Program-made: the position numbers and the translations under genes
Shown: piece by piece, positions 46,981 through 54,776 of the stretch
Position numbering within the stretch: position 1 is the first letter of the stretch
Layout: the number at the start of each line of letters is the position of its first letter
Source: Saccharopolyspora aridisoli
GTDB taxonomy: Bacteria > Actinomycetota > Actinomycetes > Mycobacteriales > Pseudonocardiaceae
NCBI RefSeq assembly: GCF_004348445.1
Contig: NZ_SMKV01000010.1
Location: 1 to 64,000 of the forward strand
DNA: 64,000 bases
Reading direction: 5' to 3'
The notes under the pieces: model-generated
Database searches by the model: none
Seen by the model: only the letters and a program-made list of their open reading frames with translations
Told to the model about the DNA's origin: nothing

Positions 46981-47211
46981 ATGGCCGGCGAACCTGAAAG
47001 CCCGGTGAAGGACAAGAACTACAACCTCATCACCGTGTTGCAGTTGTCCTTGCACCACGCGTGGATGCTGGACCAGTACGTCAAGGATGCCGAGTCTCAA
47101 GGCGACGACGAACTCGCCAAGTGGCTGCACCGGATCCAGGACAACAACCTGAAGGCCGGTGAACAGGGAAAGCAGATGCTGTTGAAGCGACTGCAGTACG
47201 AGAACGGTTGA
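46981..47211 (+). CDS. Small conserved hypothetical protein
   Basis: The 76-residue helical, charged protein (NLITVLQLSLHHAWMLDQYV, KWLHRIQDNNLKAGEQGKQM) has GAGGAGG before its ATG. It looks like a well-constrained soluble helical protein, with a His-rich helix in the middle. I do not know a function. It is followed after 14 bases by another small gene, and a terminator closes the pair. The 293 bases upstream, shared with the divergent MFS gene, hold only promoters. Confidence 0.72.
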   Translation: MAGEPESPVKDKNYNLITVLQLSLHHAWMLDQYVKDAESQGDDELAKWLHRIQDNNLKAGEQGKQMLLKRLQYENG

Positions 47212-47225
47212 GAGGGATCAGCACC

Positions 47226-47411
47226 ATGCTTGGTGAGCGGATCCGGCAGTTGACCGGGCGGGTGCGCAACGGGATCGCGCAGCACGCGCCCGCGAAGTCG
47301 AAGGACGAGAGGTCTGCCGACCGGCGGAAGCATCGATCCGGCAGGGCGAACTCGCTGCTCGAGACGGGCCCGCGGGTTCCGCCGGAGTCGGGACCCCACA
47401 AGAAGCGCTGA
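47226..47411 (+). CDS. Small basic hypothetical protein
   Basis: The 61-residue protein is basic and probably disordered after a short helix (LGERIRQLTGRVRNGIAQHA). AGAGGG lies about 9 bases before the ATG at 47226. It is co-transcribed with the preceding helical small protein and ends 8 bases before a terminator. No family is recognised. Confidence 0.5.
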   Translation: MLGERIRQLTGRVRNGIAQHAPAKSKDERSADRRKHRSGRANSLLETGPRVPPESGPHKKR

Positions 47412-47419
47412 TGGCTGGT

Positions 47420-47449
47420 GGTGGTGCCCCGGAGGACCGGGGCACCACC
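47420..47449. terminator. Terminator after two small genes
   Basis: A perfect 13-bp inverted repeat (GGTGGTGCCCCGG and complement) with the 4-base loop AGGA. Confidence 0.85.
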
Positions 47450-47465
47450 TCTCGATGGGGGCTTG

Positions 47466-48362
47466 ATGCGAGCGCTGGTGACGGGGTGGGCGAGCTTCCT
47501 GCACGGGGAAGCCACCGCTGGGGATGTCGCGAGCCTGCACCGGGTGGCCACCCGGCTGACCGCCGACGGCATCGAGCACGAGATCGTGTTGAGCCCCGAG
47601 TTCGCGCCCGGTGCAACGCACTTCGACGACGTCGACCCGGACGACTACACCCACGTCATCTTCTGCTGCGGACCTGTGCACGGCTGGCAGGTCGAAGAGC
47701 TGCACAGCCGGTACTCGAGGTGCACGCGGATCGCCGTGGGAGTCTCGGTGATCGACCCGGGATCACCGGCCACCAAGGGTTTTCACACGCTGCTACCGAG
47801 AGACGGCCCAGGCCTGCGCGCATCAACGGACCTCGCCGCCGGTCTGGACCCCAGCGGCGTGCCGGTGGTGGGTGCCGTGCTCGCGCCGGCACAGCCGGAG
47901 TACGGAGACCGCGCCAGGCACGACGAGACGCACGAGGTCCTGCAGCGCTGGTTGGCCGGAGTGGACGCTGCGCGAATCCCGCTGGACACCCGGCTGGCTC
48001 GCGGTGACTGGCGGTTGTGCTCCTCCCCCGAGGCGTTCGCCGCTCTCGTCCGGCGCACCGATGTCCTGGTCACCACTCGTCTGCACGGGCTCGTCGTCGC
48101 GCTGTCCGCGGGCGTCCCCGCGCTGGCCGTTGATCCCGTCTCCGGCGGGGGCAAGGTCACCGCGCAGGCGCACGCGCAGGACTGGCCCGCGGTGATCGGC
48201 GCCGACGAGCTCACGGATGCCGAGCTGGATCGCTGGTGGCGGTGGTGCAGGTCCGACGAGGGTGCCTGCCGAGCCGCCGCGACCGGTCGCTCGGCAGGCA
48301 CCGACTCGGGTCCGCTGGACGCGCTGGCACGCCACCTGCACGCCGCCGCGCTCGATCGGTGA
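47466..48362 (+). CDS. Polysaccharide pyruvyl transferase family protein
   Basis: The 298-residue protein has the GT-B-like fold region of the pyruvyltransferase family: LVTGWASFLHGEATAGDVAS at the N-terminus and the conserved C-terminal block TDVLVTTRLHGLVVALSAGV followed by PALAVDPVSGGGKV. Family members add pyruvate ketals from phosphoenolpyruvate to sugars in exopolysaccharides and cell-wall polymers. The ATG at 47466 starts at the homology. Its start lies 16 bases after a terminator hairpin, so transcription may depend on readthrough or a promoter within the hairpin region. Confidence 0.78.
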   Translation: MRALVTGWASFLHGEATAGDVASLHRVATRLTADGIEHEIVLSPEFAPGATHFDDVDPDDYTHVIFCCGPVHGWQVEELHSRYSRCTRIAVGVSVIDPGSPATKGFHTLLPRDGPGLRASTDLAAGLDPSGVPVVGAVLAPAQPEYGDRARHDETHEVLQRWLAGVDAARIPLDTRLARGDWRLCSSPEAFAALVRRTDVLVTTRLHGLVVALSAGVPALAVDPVSGGGKVTAQAHAQDWPAVIGADELTDAELDRWWRWCRSDEGACRAAATGRSAGTDSGPLDALARHLHAAALDR

Positions 48363-48388
48363 CGTCCCGGCGCAGGAAGACCGGGACG
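48363..48388. terminator. Hairpin between convergent genes
   Basis: An 8-bp perfect inverted repeat (CGTCCCGG with CCGGGACG, 10-base loop) fills the short convergent gap and may end both transcripts. Confidence 0.5.
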
Positions 48389-48390
48389 CG

Positions 48391-48780
48391 TCAGGCCAGT
48401 TCCGGGTGACCGAAGAACGTGGCGTACCCGCTGGGCAGCTGGCTGAGCACGTGGTTGAGCTCGCCGCCGTCGATGCTCTCGGTCACCGTGGTGAGCACGG
48501 CGCTGACATCCCACCGCGCCGTCTCCGCGCTCGCGCCCTCCAAGCGGGCGGCGACCGCCTCTGCGAACCCGTCAGGTGACAGGTCCGGCATCGGCTGCTC
48601 CTCCGAGCGCAGAGCCTCGGCCAGATCGCCGGGCAGCTGCGCGGCGAGGTCCTCTGCCTCCTGGGCGGTGATGCGGGCGCCGAGCACACCCAGCACACAG
48701 CGCGTGACGTGCTCCGCGCGCTCATTCGACTCGTACTCACCGAGCCGACGGACGGTCGCGATGAACTCGTCGTACTTCAT
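48391..48780 (-). CDS. DUF2267 domain-containing protein
   Basis: The 129-residue protein starts KYDEFIATVRRLGEYESNER and shows the two-repeat DUF2267 layout (VTRCVLGVLGARITAQEAED, then DGFAEAVAARLEGAS and SQLPSGYATFF near the end). GGAGGTG lies just upstream of the ATG at 48780. It is the second DUF2267 gene in the window. Function unknown. Divergent from the ATP-grasp gene. Confidence 0.85.
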   Translation of the reverse strand: MKYDEFIATVRRLGEYESNERAEHVTRCVLGVLGARITAQEAEDLAAQLPGDLAEALRSEEQPMPDLSPDGFAEAVAARLEGASAETARWDVSAVLTTVTESIDGGELNHVLSQLPSGYATFFGHPELA

Positions 48781-48890
48781 GACGCACCTCCGGGACGCGG
48801 TCGTGCGTGGCCGCCTCCAGGGTTCCACCGGCGGCCGGGGTGAAAACAGCTGGATTAGCGACAGGCGATCCGGGTATGCGACGTGGTGTG

Positions 48891-50165
48891 ATGGAGAAGC
48901 CGAAGAACGTGTTCCTGCTGGGACCCGATGAGCGCAACCTCGCCCTGATGCACGAGCTCGAGCACCTCGCGCCGTACCGGTTCCACGCGCTGCTGGACAA
49001 GGAGCAGCTGATGTTCGGCGACATCGGCTTGGAGGAACTGCTCGAGAAGGCGCAGCAGCGCCTCGACGACTTCCCGGAACCGATCGACGCGATCGTGGGC
49101 TACTGGGACTTCCCGGTGAGCTCGATGGTTCCGATCCTGGCCACCGACAACGGCCTGCCGGGGCCGAGCCTGGAATCGGTGGTCAAGTGCGAGCACAAGT
49201 ACTGGAGCCGCCTGGTCCAGCGCGAGGTCACCGACGCGCACCCCGGGTTCGCCATCATCGACCTCGACGAACCGCGAACACCGTCAGGGATGCGCTTCCC
49301 GATGTGGCTCAAACCGGTCAAGTCCTTCTCCTCCGACCTGGCGTTCAAGGCCAACGACGAAGAGGAACTACGCGCAGCGACAGCCGAGATCCGGGAAGGC
49401 ATCGGCCGCATCGGACGTGCCTTCGACTTCCTGCTGTCCAAGCTGGAACTGCCGCCGGCCATCGAGGAAGCCGGAGGCATGGCATGCCTGGCCGAAGAAG
49501 CCGTGCACGGTGAGCAGATCACCACCGAGGGCTACGTCCACGACGGCCACGCGCAAATCCACGGCATCATCGACTCGCTGTGCTACCCGGACTCCTCCAG
49601 CTTCCTGTGCTACCAGTACCCCTCGCGAATCCCCGAGCACGTGCAACAACGAGCCTGCAGCATCACCCGAGACGTCATCGAGCACATCGGGCTCAACGAC
49701 TCGACCTTCAACATCGAGTTCTTCTGGGAACCCGACACCGACGCGCTCAACATCCTCGAGATCAACCCGCGACTGTCCCAATCCCACGCCCCCCTGTTCG
49801 AACTCGTCGACGGCATGCCCAACCACCAAGCGATGGTGCAACTCGCAGTCGGGGAAGAACCGAACATGCCCCACCGCCAAGGTCAACACCACATCGCCGC
49901 CAAGTGGTTCCACCGCACCTTCGAAGACGCCACCGTCACCTCCACACCGTCCGAGAGCGACCTCGCACGACTGACCGAGGAGCTCCCCGACGCCACCGTG
50001 GACATCATCGCCCAACAAGGTTCCCGGCTCTCCGAACTACCAGCCCAGGACAGCTACAGCTACGAACTCTTCGCCGCCTACCTCGGCGCAGCCAACGAGG
50101 AGGAACTGCGGGCCAAGTTCGACCGCTGCGTACAACTGCTGCCGTTCGGCCTCGACCGGACCTGA
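48891..50165 (+). CDS. ATP-grasp enzyme, ligase of unknown substrate
   Basis: The 424-residue protein resembles carbamoyl-phosphate-synthase/biotin-carboxylase-type ATP-grasp ligases. A PreATP-like N-terminal domain (NVFLLGPDERNLALMHELEH) is followed by the ATP-grasp part, with FPMWLKPVKSFSSDLAFKAN near 140-160, EAVHGEQITTEGYVHDG near 205, and the metal-binding LNILEINPRLSQSHAPLFEL near 285. Such enzymes join a carboxylate to an amine or thiol through an acyl phosphate. Start choice between ATG 48876 and ATG 48891 is uncertain. Beside glycan genes it could add an amino-acid amide to a sugar, but that is inference. Confidence 0.82.
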   Translation: MEKPKNVFLLGPDERNLALMHELEHLAPYRFHALLDKEQLMFGDIGLEELLEKAQQRLDDFPEPIDAIVGYWDFPVSSMVPILATDNGLPGPSLESVVKCEHKYWSRLVQREVTDAHPGFAIIDLDEPRTPSGMRFPMWLKPVKSFSSDLAFKANDEEELRAATAEIREGIGRIGRAFDFLLSKLELPPAIEEAGGMACLAEEAVHGEQITTEGYVHDGHAQIHGIIDSLCYPDSSSFLCYQYPSRIPEHVQQRACSITRDVIEHIGLNDSTFNIEFFWEPDTDALNILEINPRLSQSHAPLFELVDGMPNHQAMVQLAVGEEPNMPHRQGQHHIAAKWFHRTFEDATVTSTPSESDLARLTEELPDATVDIIAQQGSRLSELPAQDSYSYELFAAYLGAANEEELRAKFDRCVQLLPFGLDRT

Positions 50166-50172
50166 GCATCGC

Positions 50173-50196
50173 CCGCGACGGTCAGCAACGTCGCGG
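50173..50196. terminator. Hairpin after the ATP-grasp gene
   Basis: An 8-bp perfect inverted repeat (CCGCGACG with CGTCGCGG, 8-base loop) starts 8 bases past the stop codon. Confidence 0.6.
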
Positions 50197-50516
50197 CGTC
50201 ATCACCGGGTCTTGTGCACCGCCGCGCCGCCGCACCGCCGCGGGGACGCTCCCACAGGCCGTTGTGCACGATCAGCCAGCCGACCAGCCCGCCACGGCGA
50301 AGAGTGAATCAGTGCCAGGCGCACTGGGCGAGGCTATCGGCCAGGCTTGAGGAAGAGCACGCCGGTGGCGGCGGCCGCTCCCGCAGCCGCCGCCACCGCG
50401 GGACAGCCCCGGCAACCGCAGGAGGTCCGTCAAGCAGACCAGCAGGTCACGGTGCTCGCTGCGGCTGTCCTCCTCGGCCTTCTCGGCGATGTCGATCGTG
50501 CCGTTCTCGCCCAGCG
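50197..50516. other. Intergenic between convergent genes
   Basis: About 320 bases. A minus-strand frame reading ALGENGTIDIAEKAEEDS has GC-rich third positions but no start codon of its own, because it lies just after the GT9 stop in another frame. It may be a remnant of a gene that followed GT9. No family recognised. Confidence 0.35.
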
Positions 50517-51437
50517 CTATGGCACCGCTGTTCGCGCAGCTTCGATCACCTGCTCCGTCGTGAGGGCCAGCAGCCCGGGGTCCGGCTCGGAGGCGAAGGT
50601 GTCGCCGCTGCGCCCGTGCCACAGCGCGACGTGCCGGGCGTCGTCAGGCGGGCCCCAGCAGCGAGGTGCGACCGGCCCGAACAGCACCACCGACGGCGTC
50701 CGGAAGGCGCTGGCCAGGTGCGCGATGCCGGTGTCACCGCAGATCAGCAGACGTGCGTGGGCGACCAGCGCGGCCAGCTCGCGCAACCCGGTCCGTCCCG
50801 CCAGCACGGAGTCGGCTGGAAGTCCCGCGAGCTCGGCCACCCGCTCGGCGCGTTCGCGCTCGGATTCGGAACCGGTGAGGACCACGTCGGAGCCGCCGTC
50901 CACGGCCCAACGCACGACCTCGGCGTAGCGTTCCACCGGCCACATCCGAGCGCCGTGGCTGGCGCCAGGGTGGACGATCGCCACGCCGGGTCGGGCAACG
51001 TCCAGTGGCGTCGGCAGCAGCAGGTCGTCCGGGTCGGCGTCGATGTCGTAGTGCCGGAGCAGCCGGCACCAGCGCTGCCGCTCGTGCTGCTCGTCCTCCC
51101 AGCCCGGACCGGCGACGGGAGGGGCGGCCGGGTGCCGGTGCGAGAGGACACGGCGCGCTCCGGTCGAGCACACCGCGCGCACCGATTCCGGCCCGCTGCC
51201 GTGCAGGTTCACCGCGACGTCCGGACCCGATCGCTGCCAGCGGAAATCCGCGAGCCCTGCGGTGGGCACCAACTCGTCCACCTCGGGCACCAGGTCCAGC
51301 AGCGCTGCCAGCGGTTCGGGAGCGGCCAGCAGCACCTGGTGGTCCGGGAACGCATGCCGCAGACCGCGCAGCGCGGGCACGGCGGTGAGCAGGTCTCCCA
51401 ACCCCAGCGCGCGCAGCACCAGAACGCTCCCGATCAC
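50517..51437 (-). CDS. Glycosyltransferase family 9 (ADP-heptosyltransferase-like)
   Basis: The 306-residue GT-B protein is the second GT9 of the locus. It starts IGSVLVLRALGLGDLLTAVP, matching the heptosyltransferase N-terminal loop. VAIVHPGASHGARMWPVERY lies near 155-175 and RLLICGDTGIAHLASAFRTP near 240-260 (GDTGxxH donor site). It overlaps gmhA by 4 bases (GTGA) and ends the operon that begins at 56410. It should use ADP-heptose made by the two operons. Confidence 0.9.
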   Translation of the reverse strand: MIGSVLVLRALGLGDLLTAVPALRGLRHAFPDHQVLLAAPEPLAALLDLVPEVDELVPTAGLADFRWQRSGPDVAVNLHGSGPESVRAVCSTGARRVLSHRHPAAPPVAGPGWEDEQHERQRWCRLLRHYDIDADPDDLLLPTPLDVARPGVAIVHPGASHGARMWPVERYAEVVRWAVDGGSDVVLTGSESERERAERVAELAGLPADSVLAGRTGLRELAALVAHARLLICGDTGIAHLASAFRTPSVVLFGPVAPRCWGPPDDARHVALWHGRSGDTFASEPDPGLLALTTEQVIEAARTAVP

Positions 51438-52009
51438 CGGCTTTCCGGCACCCCGTCGACGGTCAACGCGTCGAACTCGCCGCACAGCGCGTGGATCAGC
51501 GCCAGGTGGATCTCCTGCACCGTCGCCACACCCGGCGCCTCCACGGCCACCACGTCATCGCAGACCGCGGCGAGGTCGTTGGGAGCAGGTCCGGTCAACG
51601 CCCAGGTCAGCACGCCCAGCTCCCGTGCGGTCTTGGCCGCGGCGAGCACGTTCTGACTGCGGCCGCTGGTGGACAGAGCGACCAGCACATCACCGGGACG
51701 CCCGTGCGCGCGCACGGCACGAGCGAAGACCTCCTGCTCGCCGTAGTCGTTGAGCGTGGCGGTGAACGCCGAGGTGTCGGCGTGCAGCGCGATCGCCGAG
51801 TACGGCCTGCGATCACGGAGGAACCGCCCGGTCAGCTCACCCGACAGGTGCTGCGCTTCCGCGGCACTGCCGCCGTTCCCACAGGTCAGCAAGCGCGCTC
51901 CGGAGGTGAGCCGGTCCGCGAGCGTGCCCGCCCAGCTCCGCAGCTTCGGCGCGGTGGAGCTGATGTGCCACGCGGCTGCGCCCAGGTCCTGGAAGTGCTG
52001 CTCGATCAC
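51434..52009 (-). CDS. gmhA: Phosphoheptose isomerase (SIS domain)
   Basis: The 191-residue protein is the usual GmhA length and has its motifs: RLLTCGNGGSAAEAQHLSGE (about residues 37-56), TGRFLRDRRPYSAIALHADT, FTATLNDYGEQEVFARAVRA, the SIS loop VLVALSTSGRSQNVLAAAKT, and VQEIHLALIHALCGEFD with metal-ligand His. GmhA converts sedoheptulose 7-phosphate to D-glycero-D-manno-heptose 7-phosphate, the first step to ADP-heptose. The GTG at 52009 overlaps the preceding GT4 stop by 4 bases. Confidence 0.94.
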   Translation of the reverse strand: MIEQHFQDLGAAAWHISSTAPKLRSWAGTLADRLTSGARLLTCGNGGSAAEAQHLSGELTGRFLRDRRPYSAIALHADTSAFTATLNDYGEQEVFARAVRAHGRPGDVLVALSTSGRSQNVLAAAKTARELGVLTWALTGPAPNDLAAVCDDVVAVEAPGVATVQEIHLALIHALCGEFDALTVDGVPESR

Positions 52010-53238
52010 GGTGCTCCCCCTCCCGGCGCGGCGGCGACCGCGGCCCGCTTGGGCCGCGCCGAACGCACCTGCTGGTAGATGTCCTCGGCTTCGCCGACGA
52101 GCCGATCCCACCCGTAGCGGTCCCGGACGCGGTGCGCACCCGCCGCTCCGAGTTCCGCGCGCAGGGCCGGTCGATCCAGCAGCTCCCGCACGGCACGGGC
52201 GGTCGCCGCCGCATCGTGCGGTGTGACGTGCAGTCCCGTCCTGCGGTCGACGACGGTGTCGAGGTGACCTCCGACAGCACTGACGACGACCGGAACGCCG
52301 CAGGCCATCGCCTCCGGTGGCACCGTGCCGAACGGCTCGTACCACGGCACGCTGGCGACGACGTCGACCGACCGGTAGAGGTCGGGCGCGTCGTCGTGGG
52401 GCACTGGCCCGAGGAACTCGGTGCGGTCGGCGACACCCGATTGTCGGGCCACCGCCTGCAACCGGTTGACCTCCGGATCATCAGGCCACTCCGACTCCGG
52501 CGGTCCACCTGCGATGAGCAGCCGGGCGTCTGGGAGGTCGCGCATGGCCCTGATCATCACGTCCACCCCCTTGCGCTCGACCAACCTGCCGATGCTCAGG
52601 ATTCGCGGAGCACCGCGCTTCGGCTCGCGCGGCGCGGCCGGGAAGAACCGGTCGACGTCGATGCCGCAGGGCAGCACGGCGGTGCGCTCCGGCGCCACTC
52701 CCATCTCGGCGAGCTCCCCGACCTCGTCCGTGCAGGTGGCGATGACGAGATCAGCTGCGCGGGCGATCTGCGCCTCCAGCTCGACGCGTTGCGGTGGACT
52801 GGTGTCCTTGGCCCCCTGCTCGCGGCGCTTGACGCGGCCCAGCGCGTGGAAGGTCTGCAGCACCGGTACGCCGAGCCCCGCGGCTCCGCGCTGCGCGGCG
52901 AGCCCGCTCATCCAGAAGTGCGCGTGCACCAGGTCCGGCGGCCTGCTCACCCAGGTCTCGGCGAGCCGCGCGGCGAAGGCGTCCATGTGGGGCAGCAGTT
53001 CGTCCTTGGGCACGACTTCGGGCGGCCCGGCCGCCACGTGGCGCACCGTGAAGCCCTCCTCGGTGCGCACCCGCTCCGGGATCGTCGTGGAATCGCGGCG
53101 AGTGTGCACGACGACGTCGTGGCCGCGACGGGCGAGCCCGGTCGCCAGTTCGGCCACCTGCACGTTCTGCCCCCCGGCGTCGGCTCCCCCGAGAGCCGCC
53201 AGCGGGCTGGCGTGCTCGGAGACCATGTCGATCCTCAT
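52006..53238 (-). CDS. Glycosyltransferase family 4
   Basis: The 410-residue GT-B enzyme begins RIDMVSEHASPLAALGGADA, with the GGQNV motif typical of GT4. It has LVHAHFWMSGLAAQRG near 105, ILSIGRLVERKGVDVMIRAM near 230, and the E-x7-E donor motif in SVPWYEPFGTVPPEAMACGV near 315. The sequence resembles sucrose-phosphate-synthase-like and MshA-like retaining enzymes. GGAGGTG precedes the ATG at 53238. Both ends overlap neighbours by 4 bases. It acts on an unknown acceptor within the heptose pathway. Confidence 0.92.
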   Translation of the reverse strand: MRIDMVSEHASPLAALGGADAGGQNVQVAELATGLARRGHDVVVHTRRDSTTIPERVRTEEGFTVRHVAAGPPEVVPKDELLPHMDAFAARLAETWVSRPPDLVHAHFWMSGLAAQRGAAGLGVPVLQTFHALGRVKRREQGAKDTSPPQRVELEAQIARAADLVIATCTDEVGELAEMGVAPERTAVLPCGIDVDRFFPAAPREPKRGAPRILSIGRLVERKGVDVMIRAMRDLPDARLLIAGGPPESEWPDDPEVNRLQAVARQSGVADRTEFLGPVPHDDAPDLYRSVDVVASVPWYEPFGTVPPEAMACGVPVVVSAVGGHLDTVVDRRTGLHVTPHDAAATARAVRELLDRPALRAELGAAGAHRVRDRYGWDRLVGEAEDIYQQVRSARPKRAAVAAAPGGGAP

Positions 53239-54776
53239 CGCGGCACCTCCTGCCGAACGGGACGCCGCGTCGCCGCACGCACCCGGCCGTCCCGCAACAC
53301 GCGGGACACGGCCGCCTCGAGGGTCGGTGCGACCTCGGCTTCGGCGAGCGCCCTGGCCGTCTCCTCCGTCCTGGTCCGCTCGGTGGGCACCAGGATCGCC
53401 CTGGCTCCCGCGGCCAGCGCTGCAGCGACGTCCGCTCCGGTGTCGCCGATGACCACGCAGGTCCGCGGCAGCACGCGCAACCGGGCGGCGGCTCGTTCGA
53501 TCAGCCCGGGTTCCGGTTTGCGGCAACCGCATCCGTCGTTCTCGTCGTGCGGGCACCACTGCCAGGTGTCGAACGGTCCCAACACCCGCTGCACCGCGCC
53601 GTTGACGGCGGCGACGTCCTCGTCGCGCAGCAGTCCGCGCGCCACTCCGGACTGGTTGCTCACCACACCGATCGGAATGCCGGCCACGCGGAGCCGGTCC
53701 AGCGCTTCCCGTGCCCCGCTGACCGGATGCACGCGGGCGGGGTCGCCGTTGTAGGGAACGTCGTGGACGAGCGTGTCGTCCCGGTCGAACAGCACCGCAG
53801 CAGGCCTTTCCGCTGTGCCCGTGCGCACTTCCCACTCGCCGCGCAGTCGGTGCAGGCACGCTGCGGGCGGGATCAGGACGCTCGTGACCAGCATTCGGGC
53901 CACCTCGGAGGGGGCACCCGATCCCGGAGCGATCCGGCGGGCCGCGAACTCGGCGGTCAAGCCCAGCCACACCGCCGCACCTGAGGCCGCCGCTCGGCGC
54001 GCGCCGAGCCCCGAGGCCACGAGCGCGGCCCCTCCTGCCACCGTGATCGCCAGGTGGCGCCGAATCCTGCCCGGGCCTTCACCGATCCGCCTGCGCCAAC
54101 GCTTCCCGTACTTGCGGCGCATGATGGCGTTGTCGGCGTTGCCCCGTTGCGCGCGCACGCTGGCGAAGAAGCCCGACGGACGCGCGGGATGACTGGTCAC
54201 GCGCGCGCCGTTGACGAGTCGCCACCCTGCCGCCTGCACCCGCAGCGCCAGGTCGGCGTCCTCCCGGAAAGCGCGGCGGAACCCCTCGTCGAAGCCCCCG
54301 CAGGCCGACAACACCTCGCGCCGGTAGGCCATGTCGGCGGTGATCCACAGCGCGTCGGTGAGCGCGGCCGTGTCGCGTTCGGCATCGGTCGGCTTCCGCT
54401 CGCTCGGGAGCGGGACGACGATGTCCCCTTGGCACGCCCCGACGTCCGGACCGACGTCGAGGTCGTCCTCGACCTGCTCTCGCCACTCCGCGGAGGGCAC
54501 GACGTCGTCGTCCAGGAACACCACCCAACCGGCGCCCACTTCGCGCCAACCGATGTTGCGCGCTGCGGCAGGACCGCGTCCGCCGGAACGCACGACGCGG
54601 ATCGGCAGCTCGCTGCGCGGCAACGGCAGCGGCTCGCGCGGGTCGGGTCGGTCGTCGACCACCACGACCTCGCGCGGACCGGGACCGTGACCGGTGTCGA
54701 GGGCGGCCAGGGTTCCGGCGAGGCTGTTGCGGCCCGTGGTCGGGATGACCACCGCGTAGTCGCCGTGGGCGGTCAT
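53235..54776 (-). CDS. gmhB: GT2 glycosyltransferase fused to GmhB-type heptose bisphosphate phosphatase
   Basis: The 513-residue protein combines two enzymes. Residues 1-240 are a GT2 domain (YAVVIPTTGRNSLAGTLAAL; VVVFLDDDVVPSAEW-type metal site; FREDADLALRVQAAGW). Residues 245-310 are hydrophobic or amphipathic and may lie on the membrane. Residues 325-470 are a HAD phosphatase with motif I as LFDRDDTLVHD, SNQSGVARG, the GmhB zinc-binding loop CPHDENDGCGCRKPEPGL, and VVIGDTGADVAAAL. GmhB removes the 7-phosphate of heptose 1,7-bisphosphate. Overlaps of 4 bases occur on both sides. The symbol refers only to the phosphatase half. Confidence 0.9.
   Translation of the reverse strand: MTAHGDYAVVIPTTGRNSLAGTLAALDTGHGPGPREVVVVDDRPDPREPLPLPRSELPIRVVRSGGRGPAAARNIGWREVGAGWVVFLDDDVVPSAEWREQVEDDLDVGPDVGACQGDIVVPLPSERKPTDAERDTAALTDALWITADMAYRREVLSACGGFDEGFRRAFREDADLALRVQAAGWRLVNGARVTSHPARPSGFFASVRAQRGNADNAIMRRKYGKRWRRRIGEGPGRIRRHLAITVAGGAALVASGLGARRAAASGAAVWLGLTAEFAARRIAPGSGAPSEVARMLVTSVLIPPAACLHRLRGEWEVRTGTAERPAAVLFDRDDTLVHDVPYNGDPARVHPVSGAREALDRLRVAGIPIGVVSNQSGVARGLLRDEDVAAVNGAVQRVLGPFDTWQWCPHDENDGCGCRKPEPGLIERAAARLRVLPRTCVVIGDTGADVAAALAAGARAILVPTERTRTEETARALAEAEVAPTLEAAVSRVLRDGRVRAATRRPVRQEVPR

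Noticed and set aside
50272-50622. Minus-strand 116-codon frame around the GT9 3' end
   Set aside because: Its start codon lies inside the GT9 gene in another frame, and the product has no recognisable family. Listed only as possible remnant sequence.
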